NCBI RefSeq assembly: GCF_017377715.1
Contig: NZ_JAFVMF010000019.1
Span: 1 to 64,000 of the forward strand
Length of the DNA: 64,000 nt
Direction: 5' to 3'
Source of the DNA: Acetobacter sacchari
GTDB taxonomy: Bacteria > Pseudomonadota > Alphaproteobacteria > Acetobacterales > Acetobacteraceae
The notes beneath the pieces were generated by a model. It made no database searches and had not been told where the DNA came from. It saw only the letters and a list, made by a program, of their open reading frames with translations. Numbering within the stretch: position 1 is the stretch's first letter; each line of letters opens with the position of its first letter. Positions 34,909 to 43,904 of this stretch are shown in pieces. A program made the translations under genes and the position numbers.

Positions 34909-36504
34909 TCAGGCGGCGAGGGTAACGATAGCGGCAAGGCCATGGGGCGAGCGGTTGCGTAGGACAATGTCGCCGCCTTGGCCGCGTACGATGGTCCGGG
35001 CGATTGACAGTCCCAGTCCAGTTCCGCCGGTTTCGCGATTGCGGCTTTCTTCGGCGCGGACGAAGGGTTCGAACATGCGTTCAAGCTCGCATTCCGGCAG
35101 CCCCGGGCCGTCATCCTCGATCCTGACGACGATTTCTCCGTCCGGCTTCTTGCCCAGCATCACACGCGCGCCGCCGCCATAAGCGATCGCATTGCCGATC
35201 AGGTTCGTCAGCGCCCGCTTCAAGGAGAGGGGTCTGGCTCTGATGATAATCGGCGGGGGGTCTCCGACAAGTTCTATCTTGTCGGAAATGTCGAGGTGCG
35301 CTTCGGTAAAGTCGTCGACGATAGTTTGGGCCAGGGCGGTGAGGTTGAGTGACGACACCGGTTCATGACTTGAACTGTCGCGACCAAAGGCGAGCGTCGC
35401 CTCGACCATGGCGGAAAGCTCGTTCAGGTCGGCGAGAAATTTCTGACGCATTTCATCGTCGTCGATGAACTCTGCTCTTAGTTTCAGGCGAGTGATCGGC
35501 GTGCGCAGATCGTGTCCGATCGCGGTGAGCAGAAGCGTTCTGTCGGAGACGAAACGCCGGATGCGCGCAGCCATGGCGTTGAAGGCGGCCGCAGCGCGGG
35601 CGATTTCCAGCGGGCCGTTTTCTGGCAATGGCGGCCCGCTGTCGTCTGGCGCCAGGGCCTCAGCCGCAGCAGCCAGGGTGCCTACCGGCGCGATCAACCG
35701 CCGTACGCCCCATACGATCAACAACCCGCCGGCTGCAGTCATAAGGCCGAAGGCAAGAGGAAACAGGGGCGAGCTGAAAGGGGTCGCGACCGGAATGCGG
35801 AACCGTGCAATCAGCCACCGTGTGTCGTCGGGAAGTTGAAACGCCAATCCCCGTGCGCGCCCGGAGGGATTGCCCAACGCCATGATGTGCTGCGGTCGCC
35901 AGCGCAGGGGGATGCCCAGCGCGCGCCGGGGCGCCGGACGAGACGGATCGATATCGGGATGAATGCCGCCGAGGTCGCCGAACGGGGCGCCTTCGCCATG
36001 AGGCATATGAGGCGGCGGTCCGTTGTGGGAAAACGGCCCGTTGGCGTCGTCTGGTCCGTGGAAGGGGTGGAAGGCCGGGTCCATCTCCATGGGCGGTGGA
36101 GGCCGCGCCATATCGTCGCCCGGTCGTCCGTCCGGGGTTCGCCGTGGCCCCAGCGGCTCCTCGCCGAGCATGAAAAGTACGCCCTGCGACTCACGGGTCG
36201 TGATCTCGCGGGACATATCCGCGTCCGGCTGACTGGCGAGACGTATCTGGAGCATGTCGGAAGCCAGACGGTCGACGACGGCGCTTCGGTCATCGGGTTC
36301 GGCTTCGGCCACGGTTCTGTAGACCATAACGGTCCGGGCGATCGCCTGATGCTCGGCTATGCGTTCGTCGGAGGCGATGCGGTCCAGCGTCTCGATCGTC
36401 AGACCCACGATCTCGATGACCGCGAGCCCGACGATAAGCAGCAGGCTGGTCCGCGCGGCGAGGGATGACGGCAAGAAGGGCAACTTGAACGATTTGAGGG
36501 GCAT
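34909..36504 (-). CDS. Two-component sensor histidine kinase, EnvZ-like, with Pro/His-rich sensor region
   Basis: 531 residues from the ATG at 36504; an upstream in-frame start at 36555 is possible. TM1 is about 19-38, TM2 about 245-266, then HAMP. The H box AIGHDLRTPITRL has phospho-acceptor H331, and the ATPase has N (NLIGNAIAYGG), G1 (DDGPGLP) and G2 (GGTGLGLSI) boxes. The periplasmic loop of about 200 residues has an unusual Pro/His/Gly/Asp/Met-rich stretch at about 121-195 that could bind metal. It is transcribed with the response regulator gene 88 nt upstream. Confidence 0.93.
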   Translation of the reverse strand: MPLKSFKLPFLPSSLAARTSLLLIVGLAVIEIVGLTIETLDRIASDERIAEHQAIARTVMVYRTVAEAEPDDRSAVVDRLASDMLQIRLASQPDADMSREITTRESQGVLFMLGEEPLGPRRTPDGRPGDDMARPPPPMEMDPAFHPFHGPDDANGPFSHNGPPPHMPHGEGAPFGDLGGIHPDIDPSRPAPRRALGIPLRWRPQHIMALGNPSGRARGLAFQLPDDTRWLIARFRIPVATPFSSPLFPLAFGLMTAAGGLLIVWGVRRLIAPVGTLAAAAEALAPDDSGPPLPENGPLEIARAAAAFNAMAARIRRFVSDRTLLLTAIGHDLRTPITRLKLRAEFIDDDEMRQKFLADLNELSAMVEATLAFGRDSSSHEPVSSLNLTALAQTIVDDFTEAHLDISDKIELVGDPPPIIIRARPLSLKRALTNLIGNAIAYGGGARVMLGKKPDGEIVVRIEDDGPGLPECELERMFEPFVRAEESRNRETGGTGLGLSIARTIVRGQGGDIVLRNRSPHGLAAIVTLAA

Positions 36505-36592
36505 GCCGGTTTGAAATCCGGACGTAGGGCAGTTCACTGAAGTGGCTGACCCCACGTCGTTCGAGGCGGGAGCGACAACTGTTGGCGGAGTT

Positions 36593-37309
36593 TCAGATGC
36601 GTTCGACGTCTGTCGCGAGGACGTAACCGCCGCCGCGGACCGTTTTGATCAACTGCGCGTTCCGACCGTCGTCCTCAAGCTTGCGGCGCAGACGGCTGAC
36701 GGCGACGTCGATGGCGCGGTCGAATGGGCCAGCTTGCCGGCCGCGCAACAGGTCGAGCAGCATATCGCGGGTCAACACGCGGTTGGCGCGTTCTAGCAGC
36801 GCCAGCAACAGATCGTATTCGCCCCCCGTGAGCGGCACTTCCGCGCCGTCGGGATTTAGCAGGCGGCGGCGGGGGATCTCGAGGGTCCATCCGGCGAAAT
36901 TGATCTGCCGCACCTCGCCGGAGCCCTGCTCCTGCGTTTCCGAGGCGCGCCGCAGCACGGCGCGGATCCGTGCAAGCAGTTCGCGCGGATTGAAGGGCTT
37001 GGGGACGTAATCGTCTGCGCCGAGTTCGAGGCCGATGATCCGATCCGTCTCGTCGCCCATCGCTGTCAGCATGATAATGGGAACGTTCGCCTGCGAACGC
37101 AGCCACCGCGCGATATCCAGACCGGACTCGCCCGGAAGCATCAGGTCGAGCACCACCATCTGGTAATGCCCGCTGTTCCACGCCCTGCGGGCCTCGCGGC
37201 CATCACGGGCGGCTGTGACCCGCATCTGATTGCGCTCGAGGAATCTCGACAGCAAATCACGAATTTCACGATCATCATCTACGACAAGGATATGTGGCGA
37301 CTGTTCCAT
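36593..37309 (-). CDS. OmpR-family response regulator
   Basis: 238 residues from the ATG at 37309. Receiver domain with acidic DDD at 11-13, phospho-acceptor D55 in VVLDLMLPG, a Thr in LTAMG and a Lys in VPKPFNPREL. The C-terminal winged helix has AVSRLRRKLEDDGRNAQLIKTVRGGGYVL. It is the likely partner of the downstream kinase gene and is divergent from the PRC-barrel gene, which is a plausible target. An in-frame extension to 37375 lacks support. Confidence 0.95.
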   Translation of the reverse strand: MEQSPHILVVDDDREIRDLLSRFLERNQMRVTAARDGREARRAWNSGHYQMVVLDLMLPGESGLDIARWLRSQANVPIIMLTAMGDETDRIIGLELGADDYVPKPFNPRELLARIRAVLRRASETQEQGSGEVRQINFAGWTLEIPRRRLLNPDGAEVPLTGGEYDLLLALLERANRVLTRDMLLDLLRGRQAGPFDRAIDVAVSRLRRKLEDDGRNAQLIKTVRGGGYVLATDVERI

Positions 37310-37502
37310 GCTCCAAGTATAGGCGAAGTTACCGAGCAAAGGCAGATGGTGTTTCACTATGTTGCACTTATACATCCAGATACATCAAACTTGTGGACTT
37401 GGTCGTTTCTCCGACTGTGGCGCCTGTTTTGAGAACGGGCTCGTAGGACCGAAAACGTTGTTCGACGTGACAGACCGGGGTCGTTCATGCTGTTGACTGG
37501 GT

Positions 37503-38600
37503 ATGAGAAGCGCATCGCGGGAGACACGCGTGAAATATGACGCCGGGCGCATGTCCGACACTTTGACGGCGGCCGCGCGCGCCGCGCTTCTCGGGAGCGC
37601 GCTGGGGTTCGCGCAACTCGTCGCTTGCGGCGCAGCACGCGCTGACGAGCGACCCACGTCGCAAACGCCGTCCAGCGGCACGGGAGCGTCGACCGAAACT
37701 GCCACTCCGAGCGCTACGGCGCATGTGGCTTTGTCAGGATCCACGTCGCCTGCTCCAGAGTCCCCGGCCACCGCGACGCCAGTGCCGACTGCGCCCGCTC
37801 CGGCTCCTTTGCCCGCGGCGCCTTCGATCGCAGCAGTTTCTCCTGCACCCGGCGCCTCTTCCGCTGTTGCTGCGCAACCTGCGCGGGACATCGCGACTGG
37901 GGATGACCCGGAGCAGCATCGCGATACACCGCCTCAGCCAAGCGTGGTGGTTTCGAATGGCGGCGCCGGAAGTCAGGCCCCTGCCGTCGAGCTTGCTCAA
38001 CTTCGACTGGGCAGGCTGATCGATAGAGAGTTGAGGGGGGCCGATCACAGTCAACTCGGCCGGATTGTCGACGTTCTTGTGGGAACGGATGGCAAGGTGG
38101 CGGCTGTGGTGGCGGATATTGGCGGTTTTATGGGCGTTGGAAACCGGCGTGTCGCGATCGCGTGGTCTCTTCTCGCCCTGGACCACGCGGACCCGAAAGG
38201 CGCTATCGTCGCAATGGCGTCCTCTTCGGCGGTCAGATCCGCGCCGGAGTTCAATCCTGACGCCGAACAGGTTCAGGTCGTGAACGGCCCTCGCGTCGCG
38301 CCTGCGCAAGACTCTGCGTCAGCCCCGGATGGTCATGACGGAGATGCAAAAAAGGCTGCTGATCATCAGGGACCGGTTGTCGATGTATCGCTGGCGCCAG
38401 TGACGTCTGCGCCGCCAGCAACAGGGGCGAGTGCTCCTCCGAGTGCTGCTTCTGTCGTTCAGCCGGAGCAGCCTTCAGCAGGAACGCCGGCAACTTCTTC
38501 CAGCGGCGACGCGTCTGGAACTGGCGGGCCGTCGCCTTCGGAGGGCGCGCGGGACAACGCGACGAGACGCGGCGGCTCTCCGCACGCGAACGCGAAGTAG
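37503..38600 (+). CDS. Exported PRC-barrel protein with Ala/Pro/Ser/Thr-rich flanks
   Basis: 365 residues; ATG at 37503 or 37551. A signal-like segment (ALLGSALGFAQLVACGAARA) is followed by about 100 residues of Ala/Pro/Ser/Thr-rich low complexity. A compact PRC-barrel-like domain at about 165-230 follows (LRLGRLIDREL, GRIVDVLVGTDGKVAAVVADIGG, RRVAIAWSLLAL), and then another low-complexity tail of about 130 residues. PRC barrels are small protein- or ligand-binding domains. The flanks suggest a cell-wall-spanning or flexible tether. The function is unknown. It is divergent from the OmpR-type regulator. Confidence 0.78.
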   Translation: MRSASRETRVKYDAGRMSDTLTAAARAALLGSALGFAQLVACGAARADERPTSQTPSSGTGASTETATPSATAHVALSGSTSPAPESPATATPVPTAPAPAPLPAAPSIAAVSPAPGASSAVAAQPARDIATGDDPEQHRDTPPQPSVVVSNGGAGSQAPAVELAQLRLGRLIDRELRGADHSQLGRIVDVLVGTDGKVAAVVADIGGFMGVGNRRVAIAWSLLALDHADPKGAIVAMASSSAVRSAPEFNPDAEQVQVVNGPRVAPAQDSASAPDGHDGDAKKAADHQGPVVDVSLAPVTSAPPATGASAPPSAASVVQPEQPSAGTPATSSSGDASGTGGPSPSEGARDNATRRGGSPHANAK

Positions 38601-38687
38601 GTTCTGCGTGTGCGATAAGGGCTGGAACGCCGCCAGGATCACTTTTACGACGTCTGTCTTCTCCTGGAGTTCGGAGAGGCGCGCCTC

Positions 38688-39983
38688 GTGCTGAAGAGGT
38701 TACCTCTCAACAGCGCCTGGGGGTTGGACGGCGTCAGTTTTTTCGTCGCCAATCTTCAGGCGGCGTTCGGGCCCTTCGTCTCGGTGTACCTGACGGGCGA
38801 GCACTGGACGCAGGGCGAAATCGGCGTTGCGCTTAGTATTGGCACGATCACCGCAATGGTCAGTCAGGTGCCTGCGGGCGCGCTGGTGGATTCGCTCGTC
38901 AACAAGCAGCGTGTGGCGACGTGGTCGATCGCCGCCATCATCGCTTCGTGTCTGATTATGGCTCTGGCGCCCTTACGGCTTCCGGTCGCGGTGGCTGAGG
39001 TTCTGCATGGGCTGGCCAGTTGCACGCTGAACCCGGCGATCAGCGCGATCACGCTTGGCGTCGTAGCCACATATATCGCGAAAAACCCCGACAAGGCGAT
39101 GGGAGCTCTCGGGGCGCGGTTTGGCCGCAACGCCAGCTTCGCTGCCGTCGGCAACGCCTTGTCCGCCGGGCTGATGGGGGCGGCCGGTTATTTCGTGTCG
39201 GCGCGGGCAACGTTCTTTCTGGGCGCCGCGATGGCTGCTCCGGGCATTCTGGCGCTCCGCATGATCGAGCAGCCCCGGATCGCTCCGTCGGAGAACGTTG
39301 CGGCGCTCGCGGAAGGTGAGCCGCCGCAACGCGCACGTGGCGCGTCGTTGATGAAGTTGCTGCGGGAGCCCGGTTTGTTCGCTTTCGCGTTGTGTGTCGT
39401 TTTTTTTCATCTGTCCAGCGCGGCCATGCTGTCGCTGGCGGCAGGGCAGGTGACGCAGCAGGCCGGGCGTTCTGCGGAACTCGTGATCGCAGCGTGTATT
39501 CTGGCGCCGCAGTTGCTGGGTGCGGCGCTGTCGCCGTGGATCGGCCGCTGGGCTGAGACCATTGGCAGACGTCCGATCATGGTCGTCACATTCGCCGCGT
39601 TGCCCCTGCGCGGCGCGTTATTGAGCATCACCACGAATCCATGGGCAGTAGTGCCCATCCAGATGCTCGACGGTATCAGTTCTGCCGCGTTCGGGGTGAT
39701 GTTGCCGTTGGTCGCCGCAGATCTGACACGCAGGAGCGGCCACTTCAACCTGTGTATGGGATTGCTCGGGTTGGCCATGGGTCTGGGGGCGAGCTTCAGC
39801 ACAACCCTTGCTGGGCTTGTGGCGGACCGTTCCTTGCCGGAAGCTTTCCTTTTGCTCTCTGGGGCGGGCTTCGTCTGTGTGCTTCTTGCTGCTCTGCTGA
39901 TGGGCGAGACAAAGTTAAAGACATCCGAAAAGGATGCGGATGTGTCCGATCAACAAGGCGGGCGGGTTTCAGAACCACTCTGA
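38688..39983 (+). CDS. MFS transporter
   Basis: 431 residues from a GTG preceded by GGAGAG. Twelve hydrophobic segments with a central loop near 200-220 and a motif-A-like segment in GALVDSLVNKQRV. The C-terminal half has the related WIGRWAETIGRRPIM. This resembles drug or small-molecule efflux carriers; no substrate can be assigned. It ends with a short polar tail and lies 87 nt after the PRC-barrel gene in the same direction. Confidence 0.88.
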   Translation: MLKRLPLNSAWGLDGVSFFVANLQAAFGPFVSVYLTGEHWTQGEIGVALSIGTITAMVSQVPAGALVDSLVNKQRVATWSIAAIIASCLIMALAPLRLPVAVAEVLHGLASCTLNPAISAITLGVVATYIAKNPDKAMGALGARFGRNASFAAVGNALSAGLMGAAGYFVSARATFFLGAAMAAPGILALRMIEQPRIAPSENVAALAEGEPPQRARGASLMKLLREPGLFAFALCVVFFHLSSAAMLSLAAGQVTQQAGRSAELVIAACILAPQLLGAALSPWIGRWAETIGRRPIMVVTFAALPLRGALLSITTNPWAVVPIQMLDGISSAAFGVMLPLVAADLTRRSGHFNLCMGLLGLAMGLGASFSTTLAGLVADRSLPEAFLLLSGAGFVCVLLAALLMGETKLKTSEKDADVSDQQGGRVSEPL

Positions 39984-40366
39984 CGCCAGCCTTTGTTGTC
40001 CGGCTTTCATGTCCGTGGCGATGACTTTACTGCGGTTTGAAAATCACACAGGTCTCAAAAAAGCGATGATTTCTGCGTTGGCTAGGTGATCCAACTTTGC
40101 CTGGACAGGTGATGGACGAAGCTCGTGTATAGCAGAAGCGGTGCGCTATCATTTTGAAAAGATGTATTTCAGTCTTTAGGTATTTGATTTCGATTCGAAA
40201 GAATGCCTTCCGAGGACCATCCTGATTTGTCGCCGCTGGTGAATGAAGAAACACGAAAATCGCATCTTCAACGCAATGCAACCACGCGATCATTATAGCG
40301 TTTGCGCTTCACCGGAGGGCGAGAACGTTCGCTATCCGTTACTCAAATCCCGACGGGATACCTGCA
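39984..40366. other. Gene-free stretch before the DUF3309 gene
   Basis: 383 bp with lower GC than its neighbours. No open frame has a usable RBS or protein-like composition, and no terminator or tRNA was seen. It presumably holds the promoter of the small DUF3309 gene. Confidence 0.5.
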
Positions 40367-40522
40367 ATGTTAGGCACCATACTTATTATCGTGATCTTGC
40401 TCGTACTGGTCGGCGCGCTTCCGTCATGGCCATACAGTTCGGGCTGGGGATACTACCCTTCGGGCACACTGGGCACGATCCTGATCATTGTGGTCATTCT
40501 GATTTTGCTTGGGCGATTGTAG
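40367..40522 (+). CDS. DUF3309 family small membrane protein
   Basis: 51 residues. Two very similar hydrophobic segments, LGTILIIVILLVLVGALP at the N terminus and LGTILIIVVILILLG at the C terminus, flank a short aromatic Gly/Ser/Trp/Tyr loop (WPYSSGWGYYPSG). This is the DUF3309 pattern, a small two-helix inner-membrane hairpin found widely in proteobacteria. The function is unknown; some annotators call it a stress-associated membrane peptide. A GGGA precedes the ATG at about 11 nt. Confidence 0.85.
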   Translation: MLGTILIIVILLVLVGALPSWPYSSGWGYYPSGTLGTILIIVVILILLGRL

Positions 40523-40544
40523 TCGCCAGGACTGTTTGGGCGCC

Positions 40545-40604
40545 GGTTTGTTTGCAGATGTAGCTATGTGCAAACAAACCTGCATGTCCTGCGCAGGAGT
40601 TTTT
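40545..40604 (+). terminator. Long inverted repeat after the DUF3309 gene
   Basis: A perfect 12-bp stem GGTTTGTTTGCA (40545-40556) / TGCAAACAAACC (40569-40580) with a 12-nt loop, followed by a small palindrome TCCTGCGCAGGA and a GTTTTT run at 40599-40604. It could end the DUF3309 transcript and also sits just past the cysteine synthase stop on the other strand. Confidence 0.6.
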
Positions 40605-40612
40605 GATCTCGA

Positions 40613-41653
40613 TTATTTGTCGAGCCAGTAGGGAACCGGAAGATTCTTCGCGCGCAGGAACTCCGGGTTAAAGAGCTTCGACTGATACCGCGCGCCGCCG
40701 TCGCACAGAATTGTCACGATCCGATGCCCCGGACCGAGCCGCCGAGCCACGCGTATAGCCGCGGCGACGTTGATTCCCGATGAGCCGCCGACAGAAAGCC
40801 CTTCGTTGATCAGCAAACTGTAGACCTGTTCCAGCGCTTCCGGGTCGCCGATCCGTTCCGCGTCGTCGATGGGCGCATTTTCAAGGTTTGCGGTGACTCG
40901 GGACTGGCCAATTCCCTCGGTTATGGAAGAGCCGCTAACAGACAGGTCGTTTGACTTGATCCAGCCGAACAGGCCCGAACCTTCCGGATCGGCGAGCACG
41001 ATCTGCGGGCGGGACACACCTGCGGCTTTCGCGGCGTCGTCGAGCCCGAGCGCGACCCCTGCCAGGGTGCCCCCGGTTCCGCAGGCGCAGGTGAAGGCGT
41101 CCACATGGCCGCCGGTTTGTCTCCATATTTCCTGCGCTGTTGTGTGGCGGTGACCTTCCCGGTTGGCGACGTTGTCGAACTGGTTGGCCCAAAGATACCC
41201 GCCTTCCTCGGCGATGCGCCGGGAGACATGGACGTAGTTGCCCGGATCCTTGAACGGTTTGGCTGGAACAAGCCGGAGATCTGCGCCGATCATGCGCAGA
41301 AAGTCGATCTTCTCCTGACTCTGGGTCTCGGGCATCACGATGATGCTCTTGTAGCCTCGTGCATTGGCGACGAGCGTCAACCCGATGCCCGTGTTGCCCG
41401 CCGTGCCCTCGACGATCGTGCCGCCGGGAGGCAGAACGCCACGAGCTTCGGCGTCGGTAATGATGGCGAGCGCCGCCCGGTCTTTCACCGACCCGCCGGG
41501 GTTCATAAACTCGGCCTTGCCAAAGATATCGCACCCGGTCTCTTCGGAGGCCCGAGTCAGCCGGATCAGGGGCGTGCCGCCGATCGATCCAAGCATGTCC
41601 CGTGATGGGGCGACCCAGCCGTAATGCGAGGTCGAGGAGAGATCCGTGGTCAT
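40613..41653 (-). CDS. cysK: Cysteine synthase A (PLP-dependent, alphaproteobacterial type)
   Basis: 346 residues. The PLP lysine is in NPGGSVKDRAAL, the phosphate loop in CGTGGTLAGV, and the substrate loop is EGTAGNTGIGL rather than the enteric EPTSGNTGI. The SSITEGIGQSRVT, GGSSGINVA and YQSKLFNPEFL segments match the alphaproteobacterial cysteine synthase A subgroup. It makes cysteine from O-acetylserine and sulfide in the cytosol. It is about 20 residues longer than enteric CysK at the N terminus. The alternative, cystathionine beta-synthase-like activity, cannot be excluded. Confidence 0.9.
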   Translation of the reverse strand: MTTDLSSTSHYGWVAPSRDMLGSIGGTPLIRLTRASEETGCDIFGKAEFMNPGGSVKDRAALAIITDAEARGVLPPGGTIVEGTAGNTGIGLTLVANARGYKSIIVMPETQSQEKIDFLRMIGADLRLVPAKPFKDPGNYVHVSRRIAEEGGYLWANQFDNVANREGHRHTTAQEIWRQTGGHVDAFTCACGTGGTLAGVALGLDDAAKAAGVSRPQIVLADPEGSGLFGWIKSNDLSVSGSSITEGIGQSRVTANLENAPIDDAERIGDPEALEQVYSLLINEGLSVGGSSGINVAAAIRVARRLGPGHRIVTILCDGGARYQSKLFNPEFLRAKNLPVPYWLDK

Positions 41654-41870
41654 CGGGGGCCGCCTTTCGTCGATTTCTTCCTTTCCGGCTAGCGCGGGTG
41701 GCAGCTGCGCGCAATGCGGAACAGGTGCGCTTGCGAGGCGGGCGCCTGTTTCGTGCCGACGTTCGGTGCGATAGGTTGCGTGTCGTCCTGCACGCGCTTA
41801 CATGCGCGGCGTCTCGCTCCGCGTCGTGTCAGGCAACGGGCGTGTTTGGGCGAGGAGTGAGGGACGAACC

Positions 41871-42278
41871 ATGATCGACAACATTTCCCCCGAAGCGACG
41901 TGGCAAGCCATGCAGGACCACCCGGAGGCGCAACTCATCGACGTGCGCACTCCGGCAGAATGGCACTTTGTAGGAGTGCCAAACGTGGCTGCGCTTGGTC
42001 GCCGCTTGTTCGCGATAAGCTGGCAGTTGCCTGACGGGCGCCAGAACGCGAACTTTGTTGAGGACTTGCGGGATGCAGGGATTGCCCCTGGCGCACCGTT
42101 ATATTTCATCTGTCGGTCAGGCGCGCGCAGTTTTGCTGCGGCCGCCGCGGCTGCGGCAGCGGGATTCGGGCCGGTGTTCAATGTCGCGGACGGGTTTGAA
42201 GGGCCTCTGGATAACGAGCGTCACCGTGGCGCTGTCGCCGGATGGAAGGCTTCCGGCCTGCCGTGGGGACAGAACTGA
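41871..42278 (+). CDS. Rhodanese-like domain protein
   Basis: 135 residues from the ATG at 41871. The rhodanese fold is evident (AQLIDVRTPAEWHFVGVP), with active-site Cys in FICRSGARS. A ten-residue alanine run follows in helix 5. It is probably a cytosolic persulfide carrier; it is divergent from cysteine synthase, which fits a sulfur role but does not prove one. The GLPWGQN ending is common in this subfamily. Confidence 0.88.
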   Translation: MIDNISPEATWQAMQDHPEAQLIDVRTPAEWHFVGVPNVAALGRRLFAISWQLPDGRQNANFVEDLRDAGIAPGAPLYFICRSGARSFAAAAAAAAAGFGPVFNVADGFEGPLDNERHRGAVAGWKASGLPWGQN

Positions 42279-42806
42279 GGTCGACGTCAGGCGCTGTCTG
42301 ACGAATATCGCATTTTCACGGTCGCCGCGTTAGGAGGCGGCCAGTTCATCGTGAATTGAGCGCCCGTGAGACGGGTAGTCGAATTCATGAGTGATGATGC
42401 GATGCCGTATTTCTGAATGAATCAGTACGGCGTACATTATACGTGATGCGCCCCTTACGCTGCTGCCTGCCAGGCGCGACGTAAATCGCTGTTGATTGCA
42501 AAGCCAAGCATGCGATGGCGGCCAATTTCGGTCTCATTGCGTTTCGTGTAATGAATCCGGACCTCGCTTGGGGCGTAACAAAATATGATCCCATCCACTC
42601 ATGAGGCGAAAGCCTTCAGGATTTAAGGCGCCATCTGGATATCAAGCTAAAATACGTCATTGCCCACATGGATTATTGTGAACAGAAGGGGCGACAGTTG
42701 TTGTAGCTGTGAAATTGCAGCGCTTTACCTGCTTCGACTTCGGTAAATGCTCTGGGGCTTTAACTGTAAAGTCGAAGAGATGCTTCGGAGGGCGGGCCGC
42801 GTCGAA
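42279..42806. other. Gene-free or degenerate stretch
   Basis: About 530 bp of mixed composition. On the minus strand, short open segments in different frames (around 42475-42640) have a protein-like look, for example one reading YAPSEVRIHYTKRNE, but none has a start, length or domain that supports a gene. It may be the decayed remnant of one. No RNA fold was recognised. Confidence 0.35.
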
Positions 42807-43706
42807 TTATTGGCCTGCGTCGGGTTCGACGTCGGCGTCATATCGAACCTGCAGAACCGCGCACCAGTCGTAACGACTGTCGTAACTTTTGCCGCTTGAG
42901 TCGGTCAGCGCGCCATTTGCGTCAGTTGGCACGTGCGTGAGGGTGACGGCGTCGTCGATGTTGCCGCCGATGATGCTGATTTCGTGCCCGAACGGGGGAG
43001 CATTCTGCCCGGTCGCGACAACGAAGCCGCAGTGGGCGGGGAAACCTCTTGGCGTCGGAAGGTTGGAGAAGCGCACGTTCCGGCTGGCGCCACGTCCGAC
43101 GCAGAGCAGATCCCCCAGCTTGGGGATGTAGTTCGCGGGGTCTTGCGCCTGCAGCCCACTCGATTGTCCTGAGGCGGCGGCGTTGATGTAAGTTGCGTGG
43201 TTCGGGGAGTAAGGGAATCGGTCGTTGGCGCCAGCGATGCGCATTACATAAGAGATGAACGCCGCCGACCATGCGTAATGACCGTCGTGGACGAAGTTGG
43301 TGAGGGCGCCGCTGGCGTCATGCTTGCCTGTCCAGGAGGCCTCGGTCTCGTCGGGATCCTGCCCGATCCACCAATATTCGCCGACACGCTGCCAAAGTCC
43401 CGGCGCGCGCTCGGGTTTCAGACTGGGTTGATCCGGCTCGAGACGCTGCAACGGGTCATCGTCGTTGACAGGCATACCAAACAGGCGCCATTCGCGCAGA
43501 GCAATCGCCGCGACGTCCTGCCTGTTGAATGGCACGAAGTTTCGGGTGGCGAAATCCGGCACGTGAGGATCGATCGCCAATTGCCCGGCTGCATTTCTAT
43601 ACTGAGCGACCGGCGTAGGGGTCGGGGCGGTGCGAATTGATGATTGGTTGGCGCATGCGGCCAAGCCAAGCGCAAGGGTCAAGCCGACTGGTCTTGTGAA
43701 CTTCAT
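42807..43706 (-). CDS. DUF2272 domain lipoprotein
   Basis: 299 residues. A lipoprotein signal (LTLALGLAACANQS) places the Cys near residue 18 with an LxAC lipobox. The mature region has DUF2272 features: ALREWRLFGMPV, VGEYWWIGQ, AWSAAFISYVMRIAG, YINAAASGQ, LGDLLCVGRG and HCGFVVATG. The pattern with conserved Cys and His resembles an NlpC/P60-like or CHAP-like fold, so peptidoglycan hydrolase activity is possible but unproven. It is predicted to be anchored in the outer or inner membrane. Confidence 0.85.
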   Translation of the reverse strand: MKFTRPVGLTLALGLAACANQSSIRTAPTPTPVAQYRNAAGQLAIDPHVPDFATRNFVPFNRQDVAAIALREWRLFGMPVNDDDPLQRLEPDQPSLKPERAPGLWQRVGEYWWIGQDPDETEASWTGKHDASGALTNFVHDGHYAWSAAFISYVMRIAGANDRFPYSPNHATYINAAASGQSSGLQAQDPANYIPKLGDLLCVGRGASRNVRFSNLPTPRGFPAHCGFVVATGQNAPPFGHEISIIGGNIDDAVTLTHVPTDANGALTDSSGKSYDSRYDWCAVLQVRYDADVEPDAGQ

Positions 43707-43904
43707 CTCGCTTCATCATCCGCCCGGCTCTCGCCGTGCGCTCCCGCGCCAGTTCAGGGCCTCGTCTCTCGAAACACAACGCCCAATAATCTGGTTCTAC
43801 AGGCATGATCCTGGCTTCGAAAGGGTCTGCTCAACGGTCGTGGCGTGGGAGCGCAGGCCGTTGCCGGAATGCAACTTGGCCATCCTCCCCCGCGGACGCT
43901 GCTT

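Noticed and set aside
42385..42594. 69-residue minus-strand frame in the rhodanese-DUF2272 gap
   Set aside because: No RBS, no domain, and adjacent segments in other frames look equally protein-like.
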